A stretch of 64,000 nt of DNA from Collinsella aerofaciens (GCF_028209885.1 NZ_JAQLEM010000012.1:1-64000); one strand, 5' to 3'; positions 25,508 through 34,311 are shown, numbered from the stretch's first letter. Numbers and translations: made by a program. Notes: generated by a model not told the origin, from the sequence alone.

Positions 25508-26505
25508 TGCTCGTGGTAGGTGGCGCGCATTCGGGGAAGAGGACCTTCGTGCGCGAAAAGCTCGGGTTCACGGCGGACGATTTCGTCGACGCGGCGCAGC
25601 TTGCGGAGGGCGTCGTGCCCGCGGTTTTTGCCGGCCGTGTCGCGTACCGTGCTGAGGAACTCGTACGCACGCTCGACGCTGACCGGGCGCTCGAGCGGCT
25701 GATTGGCTTCGACGCAGTGATTCTGACCTTGGTCGGCTCGGGGGTCGTCCCTATGCGTGCGGAAGACGCCCAATGGCGCGAGCGCGCGGGGCGCCTGGGA
25801 TGCGCGCTCGCTGCGCGCGCCGACGTCGTCGTGCGCATGACGTGCGGGATTCCCCAGGTCATCAAAGGAAACCTTGCCGATGCGCCTCGAGGGACGCTGG
25901 GCGCGGGCGCGCCTTTGGAAGTCATCTTCGTGCGCCATGGTGCCACGGCGGGCACGGAAGACCATCGCTACAGCGGGGCGGGCACCGACGAGCCCCTGTC
26001 GAGCGCGGGCGAGCGCGCTTTGCGCGACCTCGCGTGCGATCGTGACGTGTTCCGTGTTATCACGAGCGGCATGGCCCGCACCGACCAGACGGCACGCATC
26101 CTCTTCCCGAACGCGGAGCTTATGGCGTGCCCCGGTCTGCGCGAGATAGATTTCGGCGACTTCGAGGGGCGAAGCGCCGCCGAACTTAAAGAGGATGCGC
26201 GTTACCGCGCCTGGGTAGACTCCTGGTGTGAGACGCGCTGCCCGCATGGCGAGGGCAAGAGCGATTTCACCCGCCGCGTCGTCGCGGCGTTTCGGGAGGC
26301 GTGCGAATCGGAGCGCGCCCAGGGGAGTGGGCGCGCCGTCTTCGTCGTTCACGCGGGTACCGTGAAAGCGCTGCTCTCCGAGCTAGCTGTCCCGAAAATG
26401 GGATACTTCGACGTGCATACCGAGCCGGGCGGCGCATGGGCCGCCACCTGGGATGGGCGCTGCCTTCGCGACGTTCGCCCCGCTTCGGGGGGCGATGCCC
26501 GGTGA
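25504..26505 (+). CDS. Fusion of a CobU-like P-loop domain and a CobC-like histidine phosphatase
   Basis: This 333-residue protein joins two nucleotide-loop functions. Residues 1-135 resemble CobU: P-loop VVGGAHSGKRTF and VRMTCGIPQVIKGN, parallel to CGIPVWMKG in the true CobU upstream. Residues from about 138 form a phosphoglycerate-mutase-like phosphatase: VIFVRHGATAGTEDHRYSGAG, SGMARTDQTA, LREIDFGDFEGRSAAEL and VFVVHAGTVKALL, the pattern of alpha-ribazole 5'-phosphate phosphatase (CobC). The N-terminal half lacks the clear LATMEPF segment, so kinase activity is uncertain. The phosphatase would remove the 5'-phosphate at the last step. ATG 25504 or 25507 could start it. Confidence 0.82.
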   Translation: MMLVVGGAHSGKRTFVREKLGFTADDFVDAAQLAEGVVPAVFAGRVAYRAEELVRTLDADRALERLIGFDAVILTLVGSGVVPMRAEDAQWRERAGRLGCALAARADVVVRMTCGIPQVIKGNLADAPRGTLGAGAPLEVIFVRHGATAGTEDHRYSGAGTDEPLSSAGERALRDLACDRDVFRVITSGMARTDQTARILFPNAELMACPGLREIDFGDFEGRSAAELKEDARYRAWVDSWCETRCPHGEGKSDFTRRVVAAFREACESERAQGSGRAVFVVHAGTVKALLSELAVPKMGYFDVHTEPGGAWAATWDGRCLRDVRPASGGDAR

Positions 26506-27479
26506 TGACGATTCTTGCCGTCGCCGCCGGGTTCGCGGCCGACCTTGCCTTCGGCGACCCGCGCTGGCTTCCCCATCCCGTCGTCGCCATGGGGCGCGCG
26601 ATCACGTGGGCCGAAGGCCGCCTGCGGGGCGCATTCCCGCAAACGTCCGCGGGCACGCGCGCCGCAGGGCTTGTGCTCGCCGTGGCGCTTCCGCTTGCGT
26701 GTGGGCTTTTGACCTGGGGAATCCTGCATCTTTGCGGCATGGTTCACTCCGGCTTGCGCTTCGTGGCCGAGGCATGGGCAAGCTATCAGATTCTCGCGGC
26801 ATGCGAGCTTCGCCGCCAGAGCCTGGCCGTGGACCGCGCGTTCTCGAAGGGCGGCCTTGTCGCGGCTCGCGAAGCCGTCGGGCTCATCGTGGGACGCGAC
26901 ACGTCTGTTCTCGACGAGCAGGGCGTTGCGCGCGCCGCCGTGGAAACGGTGGCGGAGAACGCGAGCGACGGTGTCATCGCGCCGCTTTTCTACCTTATGA
27001 TCGGGGGTGCGCCCTTGGGCATGGCGTACAAGGCGGTGAACACGCTCGACAGCATGGTGGGCTACAAAAATGAGCGCTACATCGACTTCGGCTGCTCCTC
27101 GGCGCGCCTCGACGATGCGGTGAACTGGATTCCCTCGCGCTTATCGGCCCTGCTCATGATCGCCGTGTGCCCGATCGTCGGGCTCGACGCGCGCGGGGCG
27201 GCGCGCATCTGGCGCCGCGACAGGCGTCGCCATGCGAGCCCCAACTCGGCGCAGACCGAGTCAGCGTGCGCGGGCGCGCTCGGGCTGCGCCTGGCGGGAC
27301 CCGCGGTGTATTTCGGCAAGCTCGTTGAGAAACCGACGATAGGCGACGCGTCCCGCGAAATCGAGTGGGGCGACATCGCACGGGCGACAAGGCTCATGCT
27401 CGCCGCGTCCGTATGCGCGCTTGTCGTCTTCGGCGCCGCGCGCGCGGCGGTCGTGCTCGCCGTGGGGGCGATGGCATGA
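26505..27479 (+). CDS. cbiB: Adenosylcobinamide-phosphate synthase
   Basis: CbiB attaches the aminopropanol (phosphate) arm to adenosylcobyric acid. The 324-residue membrane protein shows AADLAFGDPRWLPHPVVAMGRAI near the N-terminus, then SLAVDRAFSKGGLVAAREAVGLIVGRDT, VAENASDGVIAPLFYLMIGG, and KAVNTLDSMVGYKNERYIDFG, all typical of CbiB/CobD-type proteins. A GTG three bases earlier is an alternative start; both overlap the preceding stop. Its product needs the aminopropanol phosphate made by the next gene. Confidence 0.94.
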   Translation: MTILAVAAGFAADLAFGDPRWLPHPVVAMGRAITWAEGRLRGAFPQTSAGTRAAGLVLAVALPLACGLLTWGILHLCGMVHSGLRFVAEAWASYQILAACELRRQSLAVDRAFSKGGLVAAREAVGLIVGRDTSVLDEQGVARAAVETVAENASDGVIAPLFYLMIGGAPLGMAYKAVNTLDSMVGYKNERYIDFGCSSARLDDAVNWIPSRLSALLMIAVCPIVGLDARGAARIWRRDRRRHASPNSAQTESACAGALGLRLAGPAVYFGKLVEKPTIGDASREIEWGDIARATRLMLAASVCALVVFGAARAAVVLAVGAMA

Positions 27480-28699
27480 GGGAAGACCACGCCGCGCCCC
27501 AGGCTGCCGGGGGAATCCTGCGCGCCCGTACGCATGGGGGCAGCTCGCAATCGCTCGGCATCGCTTGCGAAGGGGGCGCCTCCGACCTCATTGACTTCTC
27601 GGTGAACGTGAATCCGGCAGGCCCCTCGCCGCGCGCCGTCGCCGCAGCTTGCAAGGCGCTTTCTCGAATCGACGCCTACCCCGATAGGGAAAGCCTCGCA
27701 CTCGTTCGCGCCCTAGGGCGCGCCCAGGGCATTCCCGAAGATACTATCGTCTGCGGCGCGGGCGCGTCTGACATCATCTGGCGGCTCGCCGCGGCGGTAC
27801 GCCCGAAACGCATCGTCGTGTGCGCGCCGACGTTCTCTGAATATGCGGAGGCGGCATCGTACTACGGTGCATGCGTGCAGGAGTTCCCGCTCTCCGAGGC
27901 GGATGACTTCGACGTGCCCGCCTCCTTCGCCCGCGCGATCGAGGGGCCGGGAGACGTGGCGTACCTCTGCAATCCGAACAACCCGACGGGGCGCCTCGTC
28001 GACCCCCGCGTGATCGATGCCGCGGCTTGCCGCTGCGAGCAGGTGGGCGCGCTGCTCGTCGTGGACGAGTGCTTCCTCGGATTTGCGCCCGACGCCCGCG
28101 AAAGGAGCGTGGCCGCACGCGCCGCGTGTTCGCACCATGTGGCCGTGCTCTCCGCGTTCACCAAGCTCTACGGAATGGCAGGGTTGCGGTTGGGGTATCT
28201 GATCAGCGGAAACGCCCAACTCATCGAGGGGATTCGCCGGGCGGGGCAGGCGTGGCCCGTCTCCTCGGTCGCCGAGGCCGCGGGCATCGCCGCCCTGGAA
28301 GACGTCGAATACGTCTCGCGCACGCGCGATGTATTGGCGGGCGAGCGAGCGTGGCTTTCCCACGAGCTCTCCTCGCTCGGGCTTTCCGTCGTGCCGTCGG
28401 ATGCGAACTTCCTTTTAGTCCGCACGCCGGCGAAAGACATCCCCGAGCGCCTGTATAAACAGGGGGTTTTGGTCCGCACGTGCGACTCGTTTTCGATACT
28501 GTCCCGTTTCTGGTGCCGCGTCGCCGTGCGCACGCACAAGGAGAATGCCCGGCTTGCGATGGCGTTCAGCCGCGCGCTTCGGGCGGAAGGCGCATCGGGC
28601 GAAGGCGAACCCGACGAACGGGGCGGCGCTTCTTGCAGCGGCGCTATGGCGGGCGCGGATGGCCGAGGCTCGGCGAAGGAGGTCGATACCCGTGGGTAG
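27476..28699 (+). CDS. cobD: Threonine-phosphate decarboxylase (PLP-dependent)
   Basis: The 407-residue class I/II aminotransferase-fold enzyme makes (R)-1-amino-2-propanol phosphate from threonine phosphate. It contains HGGSSQSLGIA, DFSVNVNPAGPSP, YPDRESLALVRAL, YLCNPNNPTGRLV, VVDECFLGF and the PLP-binding lysine in SAFTKLYGMAGLRLGYL. The final 50 residues are a low-complexity Gly/Ala/Glu tail beyond the usual family end. The start overlaps the cbiB stop. Direct adjacency to cbiB supports the role. Confidence 0.92.
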   Translation: MREDHAAPQAAGGILRARTHGGSSQSLGIACEGGASDLIDFSVNVNPAGPSPRAVAAACKALSRIDAYPDRESLALVRALGRAQGIPEDTIVCGAGASDIIWRLAAAVRPKRIVVCAPTFSEYAEAASYYGACVQEFPLSEADDFDVPASFARAIEGPGDVAYLCNPNNPTGRLVDPRVIDAAACRCEQVGALLVVDECFLGFAPDARERSVAARAACSHHVAVLSAFTKLYGMAGLRLGYLISGNAQLIEGIRRAGQAWPVSSVAEAAGIAALEDVEYVSRTRDVLAGERAWLSHELSSLGLSVVPSDANFLLVRTPAKDIPERLYKQGVLVRTCDSFSILSRFWCRVAVRTHKENARLAMAFSRALRAEGASGEGEPDERGGASCSGAMAGADGRGSAKEVDTRG

Positions 28700-30191
28700 G
28701 GCGAAGCCCATCATGATCCAGGGCACCATGTCGAACGCGGGGAAGAGCCTGCTTGCGGCGGGGCTGTGCCGTGTGCTTTCGCAGGACGGCCTGCGCGTGG
28801 CTCCCTTCAAGAGCCAGAACATGGCGCTCAACAGCGGTGTCACGGCCGACGGGCTCGAGATGGGGCGCGCTCAGATCATGCAGGCCGAGGCGTGCGGCAT
28901 CGCGCCCGACGTGCGCATGAACCCCATCCTGCTCAAGCCCGAAAGCGATCACCGAAGCCAGCTCATCGTGGCCGGCAAGGCGCAGGGAGCCTTCGCTGCG
29001 AGGGACTACTTCGCACGAAAGAAGGCGCTCATGCCGCAGATTTTGGAGGCGTTCGATTCGCTCGCGGAGGAAAACGACGTCATCGTCATCGAGGGCGCCG
29101 GCAGCCCCGTCGAAATCAACCTTGCCGAAAACGACATCGTCAACATGGGGCTCGCGCGCGCCGTGTCCTCCCCCGTGCTGCTCGCGGGCGACATCGACCC
29201 AGGCGGGGTGTTTGCCCAGCTCTACGGCACGGTCGCGCTCTTTGCGCCCGAGGATCGCGCTCTTTTGCGGGGGCTTGTGGTGAACAAGTTCCGCGGCGAT
29301 GTGGAAATCCTGCGCCCGGGTTTGGCCCCGCTCGAGAAGATGTGCGGGGTTCCCGTCGTGGGGGTCGTGCCGTATCTTACGCTCGACCTGGACGACGAGG
29401 ACTCGCTCGCGCCGCGCCTATCTGCCCGCGAGGCGCGCGGCATCATCGACGTCGCCGTCGTGCGCCTTCCGCATCTGTCGAACTTCACCGACTTCGACCC
29501 GCTTTCGCGCGTGCCCGGCATGGGCGTGCGCTACGTTTCCTCGACGACCGATCTGGGCCGACCCGACCTGGTGGTGCTCCCCGGCTCGAAGACCACGCTC
29601 GACGACGCGCGCTGGCTTGCGGCTAGCGGCATCGGAGCCTGTGTGCGCGCGCTTTCGGGCGCGGGCACGCCAGTGCTCGGCATATGCGGAGGTTACCAGC
29701 TTTTGGGAGACGAGCTTTCCGACCCGCACGGCAGGGAAGGCGCTGGCACCGCGCGCGGGCTCGGGCTCATCCCTGCAAGTACGGTGTTCAAGGAGGAAAA
29801 GCGCCTCGCCCAGTCGGAGCTGCGCATCACGTGCGCCCAAGGCGCGTTCTCGGTGTGGAACGGCATGACGGCGCGCGGGTACGAGATTCACGACGGCGAA
29901 ACGACCGTCTCCTGCGCCCCTGCAGGCACGATTGGCGGCAAACCAGAAGGTGCGGCCTGCGGAAACGTGTTCGGAACCTATCTCCACGGCCTGTTCGACG
30001 AACCGGGGGTGGCGCTCGCCCTCGCGCGTTCGCTCGCGCGCATGCGCGGCCTGCCCGAGAGCGTCGTGGGTGCTGCGGGCGCGGCGTCCGCAGCTGATCA
30101 CCGTGCGCGCGAGTTCGACCGCCTGGCCGATGTCGTGCGCGGGGCGCTCGACATGGAGTATGTCTACCACATTATCGAGGAGGGCGTATGA
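28692..30191 (+). CDS. cobQ: Cobyric acid synthase
   Basis: CobQ/CbiP amidates the b, d, e and g side chains of adenosylcobyrinate a,c-diamide using glutamine and ATP. The 499-residue protein starts at GTG 28692, with the P-loop QGTMSNAGKSLLAAGLCR at residues 10-27, then PFKSQNMALNSGVTADGLEMGRAQ, VIEGAGSPVEINLAENDIVNMGLAR and GDIDPGGVFAQLYGT. The glutaminase part has VLPGSKTTLDDARWL and the catalytic Cys in LGICGGYQLLG. It overlaps cobD by eight bases. Confidence 0.95.
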   Translation: MGRAKPIMIQGTMSNAGKSLLAAGLCRVLSQDGLRVAPFKSQNMALNSGVTADGLEMGRAQIMQAEACGIAPDVRMNPILLKPESDHRSQLIVAGKAQGAFAARDYFARKKALMPQILEAFDSLAEENDVIVIEGAGSPVEINLAENDIVNMGLARAVSSPVLLAGDIDPGGVFAQLYGTVALFAPEDRALLRGLVVNKFRGDVEILRPGLAPLEKMCGVPVVGVVPYLTLDLDDEDSLAPRLSAREARGIIDVAVVRLPHLSNFTDFDPLSRVPGMGVRYVSSTTDLGRPDLVVLPGSKTTLDDARWLAASGIGACVRALSGAGTPVLGICGGYQLLGDELSDPHGREGAGTARGLGLIPASTVFKEEKRLAQSELRITCAQGAFSVWNGMTARGYEIHDGETTVSCAPAGTIGGKPEGAACGNVFGTYLHGLFDEPGVALALARSLARMRGLPESVVGAAGAASAADHRAREFDRLADVVRGALDMEYVYHIIEEGV

Positions 30192-30703
30192 TCCACGTGT
30201 ATCATGGCGACGGCAAAGGCAAGACCACGGCGACGATGGGCCTCGCCCTTCGCATGCTCGCCGCAGGCCGCCGCGTCGTCGTCGTGCAGTTCCTGAAAGA
30301 CGGCGAAAGCGGGGAGGCGCGCCTGCTCGCCGAGCATTTCGGCGTGCCCGTGTTCGCGGGGAAGGTGTCGGACAAGTTTACCTGGTCAATGACGTCGGAA
30401 GAACTTGCCGCGACGTGCGAGCTGCATGATGGGAACCTCGCTTCCGCGCTCGCCGAGCTCGAGGGCGCGCATGAGGGGCTGCTCGTGCTCGACGAGGCGC
30501 TCGACGCGCTTTCGAAGGGGCTTGTCGACGAGGCACTCGTGGACCGCGCGCTCGATATGTCCGCGCGCGGCGTCGAAGTAGCGCTCACCGGGCGCGCGCC
30601 TTCCCACAAGATCGTGGAGAAGGCTGACTACATAACCGAGATGCGGTGCGAGAAACACCCCTACTCTCAGGGGATATGTGCAAGGGAAGGAGTGGAGTAC
30701 TAG
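30188..30703 (+). CDS. cobO: Corrinoid adenosyltransferase (BtuR/CobO type)
   Basis: This enzyme transfers the 5'-deoxyadenosyl group of ATP to Co(I) corrinoids. The 171-residue protein has the variant P-loop YHGDGKGKTTATMGLALR (from residue 5), VVVVQFLKDGESGEARLL, and LLVLDEALDALSKGLVD, plus ALTGRAPSHKIVEKADYITEM, matching the CobA/CobO/BtuR family. Its start overlaps the cobQ stop and the next gene begins immediately after its stop. It serves both the synthesis route and salvage of imported corrinoids. Confidence 0.94.
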   Translation: MIHVYHGDGKGKTTATMGLALRMLAAGRRVVVVQFLKDGESGEARLLAEHFGVPVFAGKVSDKFTWSMTSEELAATCELHDGNLASALAELEGAHEGLLVLDEALDALSKGLVDEALVDRALDMSARGVEVALTGRAPSHKIVEKADYITEMRCEKHPYSQGICAREGVEY

Positions 30704-31345
30704 ATGGATTCCAAGGAGATGGCGCCCGGCGACATCGAGCGGCGCAGCTTCGAGATCATCACCGAAGAGCTTGGCGGCCGCACGTTCCCGCCGCTCGAAG
30801 AGCCCGTCGTGAAGCGCGTCATCCACACCACTGCCGACTTCTCGTACGCCGATTCCCTCGTGTTCACCCATGATGCCGCGCACTGTGCGCTCGACGCACT
30901 GCGCGCAGGGGCCACGGTGCTCACCGACACGAACATGGCGCTCGCAGGCATAAGCAAGCCCGCGCTCGCGAAGCTCGGCTGCAAGGCCGTGTGCTACATG
31001 GCCGACCCTAATGTCGCCGCAACGGCGCGCGCCGCGGGCACGACTCGCGCCGTTGCGAGCATGGACAAAGCTTGCCGCATCGAGGGTCCGCTTATCGTGG
31101 CCGTCGGCAACGCTCCCACAGCACTTCTGCGCCTCGCCGAGCTCATGGACGCGGGAAAGATCGCGCCCGCGCTCGTCGTTGGGGTGCCGGTCGGGTTTGT
31201 GAACGTGGTCGAGGCGAAAGAGGAGCTACTCGCGCGACGCGTGCCGGCCATCGTCGCGAGGGGTCGCAAGGGCGGCTCGACCGTGGCGGCCGCCATTATG
31301 AACGCGCTGCTCTACCAGATCACGCGCACGGGTGGCGCGAAGTGA
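30704..31345 (+). CDS. cbiC: Precorrin-8X / cobalt-precorrin-8 methylmutase
   Basis: CbiC moves the methyl group from C11 to C12 to give (cobalt-)hydrogenobyrinate. The 213-residue protein contains IERRSFEIITEELG, KRVIHTTADFSYADSL with the catalytic His, VLTDTNMALAGI, VGNAPTALLRLAELM and VVGVPVGFVNVVEAKEEL. The ATG at 30704 follows the cobO stop directly, with GGAAGGAG inside the end of cobO as a ribosome binding site. It overlaps the start of cobK. Confidence 0.95.
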   Translation: MDSKEMAPGDIERRSFEIITEELGGRTFPPLEEPVVKRVIHTTADFSYADSLVFTHDAAHCALDALRAGATVLTDTNMALAGISKPALAKLGCKAVCYMADPNVAATARAAGTTRAVASMDKACRIEGPLIVAVGNAPTALLRLAELMDAGKIAPALVVGVPVGFVNVVEAKEELLARRVPAIVARGRKGGSTVAAAIMNALLYQITRTGGAK

Positions 31346-32115
31346 CGGCCCCCGCATCCGTGCCGGCGCTGCGCATCTTCGCCGGCACCACCGAGGGCCG
31401 CCTTCTGTGCGAATGGGCGAGCGGGGCGGGCATCCCCGCCCGTGCCTACGCGGCAACCGAGTACGGAGGAGAGCTTTTGGGCGAGCTTCCGGGCATCGAG
31501 GTGCATGCGGGCAGGCTCGACGATGCCGACATGGAGCGCGAGCTTTCCGGCGCGCGCATCGTCGTCGACGCCACGCACCCCTTCGCTACGCTCGCAAGCG
31601 GCAACATCCGAGCCGCTTCGCTCGCCGTGGGTGTACGATGCCTGCGCCTTGCGCGCGCGGCCGAGGCGCTGCCCAAAGGCGTCGTGTCGGTCGCGTCGAT
31701 CGCCTGCGCGGCGCGCTTTCTCTCCGAGAACCCGGGTCGCGCGCTTCTCACGACGGGGAGCAAGGAGCTTGCTCCCTATACGCGCGTCGCCGATTTCTCG
31801 GAGCGCTTCTTCGTGCGTGTGCTCCCGCTGCCCGGTGCTATAACGAAGTGCATCGACGCGGGGTTTTCGCCGTCGCACGTCATCGGCATGCAGGGGCCCT
31901 TCACCCGCGAGCTCAACGAGGCGATGCTTCGGCAGGTGGGAGCCCAGTGGCTTGTGACCAAGGACTCGGGAACCGTAGGCGGCACGGCCGAGAAGCTTGC
32001 CGCCGCGCGCGACGTGGGAGCGCGCTGCATCGTGGTCACCCGTCCCGCCGAGGGAGACGGGGCCCTTTCGCTTCGGGAAGTGGAAGACGCGCTCTTACGG
32101 GAGTTCGCGCGCTAG
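31342..32115 (+). CDS. cobK: Precorrin-6A / cobalt-precorrin-6A reductase
   Basis: CobK/CbiJ reduces the corrin ring with NAD(P)H. The 257-residue protein begins at GTG 31342, overlapping cbiC, and shows LRIFAGTTEGRLLCEWA, VVDATHPFATLASGNIRAA, LLTTGSKELAPY, GMQGPFTRELNEAML and VTKDSGTVGGTAEKL, as expected. It is the last gene of the operon; no clear terminator follows, and a transposase remnant begins 35 bases later. Confidence 0.93.
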   Translation: MTAPASVPALRIFAGTTEGRLLCEWASGAGIPARAYAATEYGGELLGELPGIEVHAGRLDDADMERELSGARIVVDATHPFATLASGNIRAASLAVGVRCLRLARAAEALPKGVVSVASIACAARFLSENPGRALLTTGSKELAPYTRVADFSERFFVRVLPLPGAITKCIDAGFSPSHVIGMQGPFTRELNEAMLRQVGAQWLVTKDSGTVGGTAEKLAAARDVGARCIVVTRPAEGDGALSLREVEDALLREFAR

Positions 32116-32149
32116 GCGCTCGCCGCCCCTGCGCGCCCTCCCGCCCGCG

Positions 32150-32245
32150 AGGAGGATCGCCTCGAGCAAGCTTGACCCGTACAAGCCCGTCATTCGCCAA
32201 TAGCTCGAGGACGACGCCCGGAACTGGCGCAAGCGGCCCTTCAAC
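32150..32245 (+). pseudogene. Remnant of an IS21-type transposase (IstA-like)
   Basis: Reading frame 32150-32245 gives RRIASSKLDPYKPVIRQ, a TAG stop, then LEDDARNWRKRPFN. IS21 IstA transposases carry a segment of the form SKLDPYKPxIxxWLxxDxRxxRKQRHT. The TAG sits where tryptophan is expected (TGG to TAG). The match stops exactly where the family A element begins at 32246. It is a short, inactivated scrap that marks transposon activity at the right edge of the cobalamin block. The family assignment is from memory of the motif. Confidence 0.6.
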
Positions 32246-32314
32246 AAGTTGCGGTGAAATAGTGTCTGTTTTTGCTGCTAGATAGCATATTCAGTCCCTA
32301 ATTCACCGCAACTT
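32246..32314. repeat. 69-bp inverted-repeat element, family A, copy 2; right border of the island
   Basis: It starts AAGTTGCGGTGAAATAGTGT and ends TCCCTAATTCACCGCAACTT, with a 25-base unrelated centre. The first 21 bases are identical to 10202-10222 at the left border. Length equals that of the other two full copies. Confidence 0.85.
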
Positions 32315-32326
32315 GTTGGTGGTGGC

Positions 32327-33541
32327 TTACTGGTAGCGTAGGCACTCCACCGGATCGAGCTTTGCTGCGCGGCGAGCGGGATAGAAGCCAAAGATTACGC
32401 CGATGCCGACCGATACGGCAAACGCGACCAACACTGTCGTAATGGAGAAGCTTGGCGTGATCGTCCTGGTAGCTCCAAACTCGCTCATGATGCCCGAGCT
32501 TGCGGCAAAGAACGTGAGGCCCCAGGCCAGCAGATAGCCTATCAGGACACCCAGTAGGCCACCGGTGACGCACAGCGCCGAAGACTCGGCCAAAAACTGC
32601 GCGGTGATATCGCGACGACTGGCGCCCAGAGCGCGGCGGATGCCGATCTCGCGAATGCGCTCCGTTACGTTGGTAAGCATCATATTCATAATGCCGATAC
32701 CGCCGACAAGCAGCGAGATGCTGGCGACAGCACCCATGATGAGCGAGAACGCGCCCATAAAGGAGTTGAGTGCATCGATGGCGCTTTTCATGGAGGTCGC
32801 CGATACACTGTCGTACTCATCATCCTCCGCGATGCCCTTCATCGCGCGTACCTTGGACTCGATGGTCTTACAAAGCTCATCCATGTCCGTGCCCTCGGCG
32901 GCAAGTGCCGTTACGCTGGGGAATGAAGGATTCTCGTCGCCAAACAGCCCGGAGATGGTTTCGCGTGGCATATACAGCGTGAGCGAGCCCATGGAGTCGC
33001 TGCCGCCATCAATCACGCCTACAATCTGCACCTCGCCGTTGGACACCTTAATAGTCTTGCCCACCGCGTCCTGTTCGTTGCCGTAAAGCTGATCGGCGCC
33101 GTTGCGGCTGATGAGCGCCACGCGCGAGCCTGATTGGGACTCGGCCTGGGAATAGGTGCGCCCCGCAACGAGCTTGTTGGCCCCCACGGCGTCGAGCATG
33201 TCGCTATCGACACCTTGTGCCATGACGGTATAGCTTTTATCGCCGGTCTTATACTCGGTATACGCGCTGTCGACAATGCCGATCTGCTCTATCTGCGGCA
33301 CCAGTTTTTGAAGCTTCTCGATGTCCGACTCGGTGAGTTCTTGCGACGAATAGATTTGCACCATGCGTGCCGCATTGAGGCCCAGACTGTTGACCAGGCT
33401 GTTTTGGATACCGCCGATGAGCGAAGTCATGGCGATAACCGAGGCGATGCCGATGACAATGCCCAGGATGGTGAGCAGGCTGCGCCCCTTGTTGGCTTCG
33501 AGCGAGTGAAGGGCTTCCTGGATGAGATCGCGGGCGCTCAT
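32327..33541 (-). CDS. MacB-type ABC transporter permease
   Basis: This 404-residue protein has the MacB/FtsX layout: one N-terminal membrane helix (LLTILGIVIGIASVIAMTSLIGG), a periplasm-facing (here extracellular) domain of about 200 residues, and three C-terminal helices with the conserved GGIGIMNMMLTNVTERIREIGIRRALGASRRDI. Such permeases work by mechanotransmission rather than by a transport channel, exporting peptides, lipids or drugs with a fusion protein. Its start overlaps the ATPase stop by four bases. The set (fusion protein, ATPase, permease) is in normal operon order on the minus strand. The cargo is unknown. Confidence 0.9.
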   Translation of the reverse strand: MSARDLIQEALHSLEANKGRSLLTILGIVIGIASVIAMTSLIGGIQNSLVNSLGLNAARMVQIYSSQELTESDIEKLQKLVPQIEQIGIVDSAYTEYKTGDKSYTVMAQGVDSDMLDAVGANKLVAGRTYSQAESQSGSRVALISRNGADQLYGNEQDAVGKTIKVSNGEVQIVGVIDGGSDSMGSLTLYMPRETISGLFGDENPSFPSVTALAAEGTDMDELCKTIESKVRAMKGIAEDDEYDSVSATSMKSAIDALNSFMGAFSLIMGAVASISLLVGGIGIMNMMLTNVTERIREIGIRRALGASRRDITAQFLAESSALCVTGGLLGVLIGYLLAWGLTFFAASSGIMSEFGATRTITPSFSITTVLVAFAVSVGIGVIFGFYPARRAAKLDPVECLRYQ

Positions 33542-34311
33542 GCCACCACTCCTTTCGGCGGGTTGGCGGAGGCGGAAATCATGGGCAGGCTATCTACAGC
33601 GCTGCGTAGGGTCCGCGGTGCATGTGGAATATACGCGCCGTCGTGAATGCGACCGTCGCGGATGGTCGCGGCACGGTCGGCCTCGGCGGCGATGCCGGGG
33701 TCATGTGTGATAAGCACGATGGTTTTGCCGCGCTCCTGAAGTCTATGGAAGGTCTCCATCACAAGCGCTCCGGTGGCGGAGTCAAGGTTTCCCGTCGGCT
33801 CGTCGGCCAGAATGATGGGCGGGTCATTGACGAGGGCGCGTGCGATGGCGACACGCTGCATCTGGCCGCCCGAGAGCTCGGATATGCGGTGGTCCCAGTG
33901 GTCGACGGGCAGCGTGACGGCCTGCAGCGCGTGCACGGCGCGCATTTCGCGCTGGCTACGGGGCACATTGGTGTAGGCCAGCGGCAGCATGACGTTTTCG
34001 ATAACCGACAGGCGCGGCAGCAGGTTGAAGCTCTGAAAGACAAAGCCAATGCTCAGGGCGCGAACTTCGGTGAGCTCGTCATCATCGAGCTCGGCCACGT
34101 TGACCCCTTGCAGGTAGTAGTCGCCTGCCGTTGGCTTATCCAGGCAGCCTAGGATGTTCATGAGCGTTGATTTGCCCGAACCCGAGGGGCCAGTGATAGC
34201 GACGAATTCGCCGGGATTTACCGCCAGGCTCACGTTGTGCAGGATGTGGGCGCAACCTGCCTCGCTCTCAAAGATGCGGTGCACGTTGCGGATGTCGATA
34301 ACGGGACGCAT
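33538..34311 (-). CDS. MacB/LolD-type ABC transporter ATPase
   Basis: The 257-residue ATPase has Walker [10 protein letters not shown], the Q-loop [18 protein letters not shown], signature [15 protein letters not shown], Walker [14 protein letters not shown] and the switch His in LITHDP. These fit the MacB/LolD/FtsE class. A C-terminal extension of about 35 residues follows the usual end. It begins one base inside the stop of the fusion protein gene and ends inside the permease start, so the three proteins are made from one message. Confidence 0.93.
   Translation of the reverse strand: MRPVIDIRNVHRIFESEAGCAHILHNVSLAVNPGEFVAITGPSGSGKSTLMNILGCLDKPTAGDYYLQGVNVAELDDDELTEVRALSIGFVFQSFNLLPRLSVIENVMLPLAYTNVPRSQREMRAVHALQAVTLPVDHWDHRISELSGGQMQRVAIARALVNDPPIILADEPTGNLDSATGALVMETFHRLQERGKTIVLITHDPGIAAEADRAATIRDGRIHDGAYIPHAPRTLRSAVDSLPMISASANPPKGVVA

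Larger units (their letters stand above)
10202..32266. mobile_element. Putative acquired cobalamin island bordered by a 21-bp direct repeat
   Basis: A 21-bp sequence beginning AAGTTGCGGTGAAATA and ending AGTGTC occurs at 10202-10222 and again at 32246-32266. The right copy starts a full 69-bp family A element; the left copy is only that first part, so one element appears to have been split by a 22-kb insertion with duplication of its end. Everything between belongs to cobalamin uptake or synthesis, is visibly GC-richer than the flanks (abundant GCGCGC runs), and ends at the right in a transposase scrap. Flanking genes on both sides read on the minus strand. No integrase is present, so the route of transfer is unknown. 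Confidence 0.6.
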
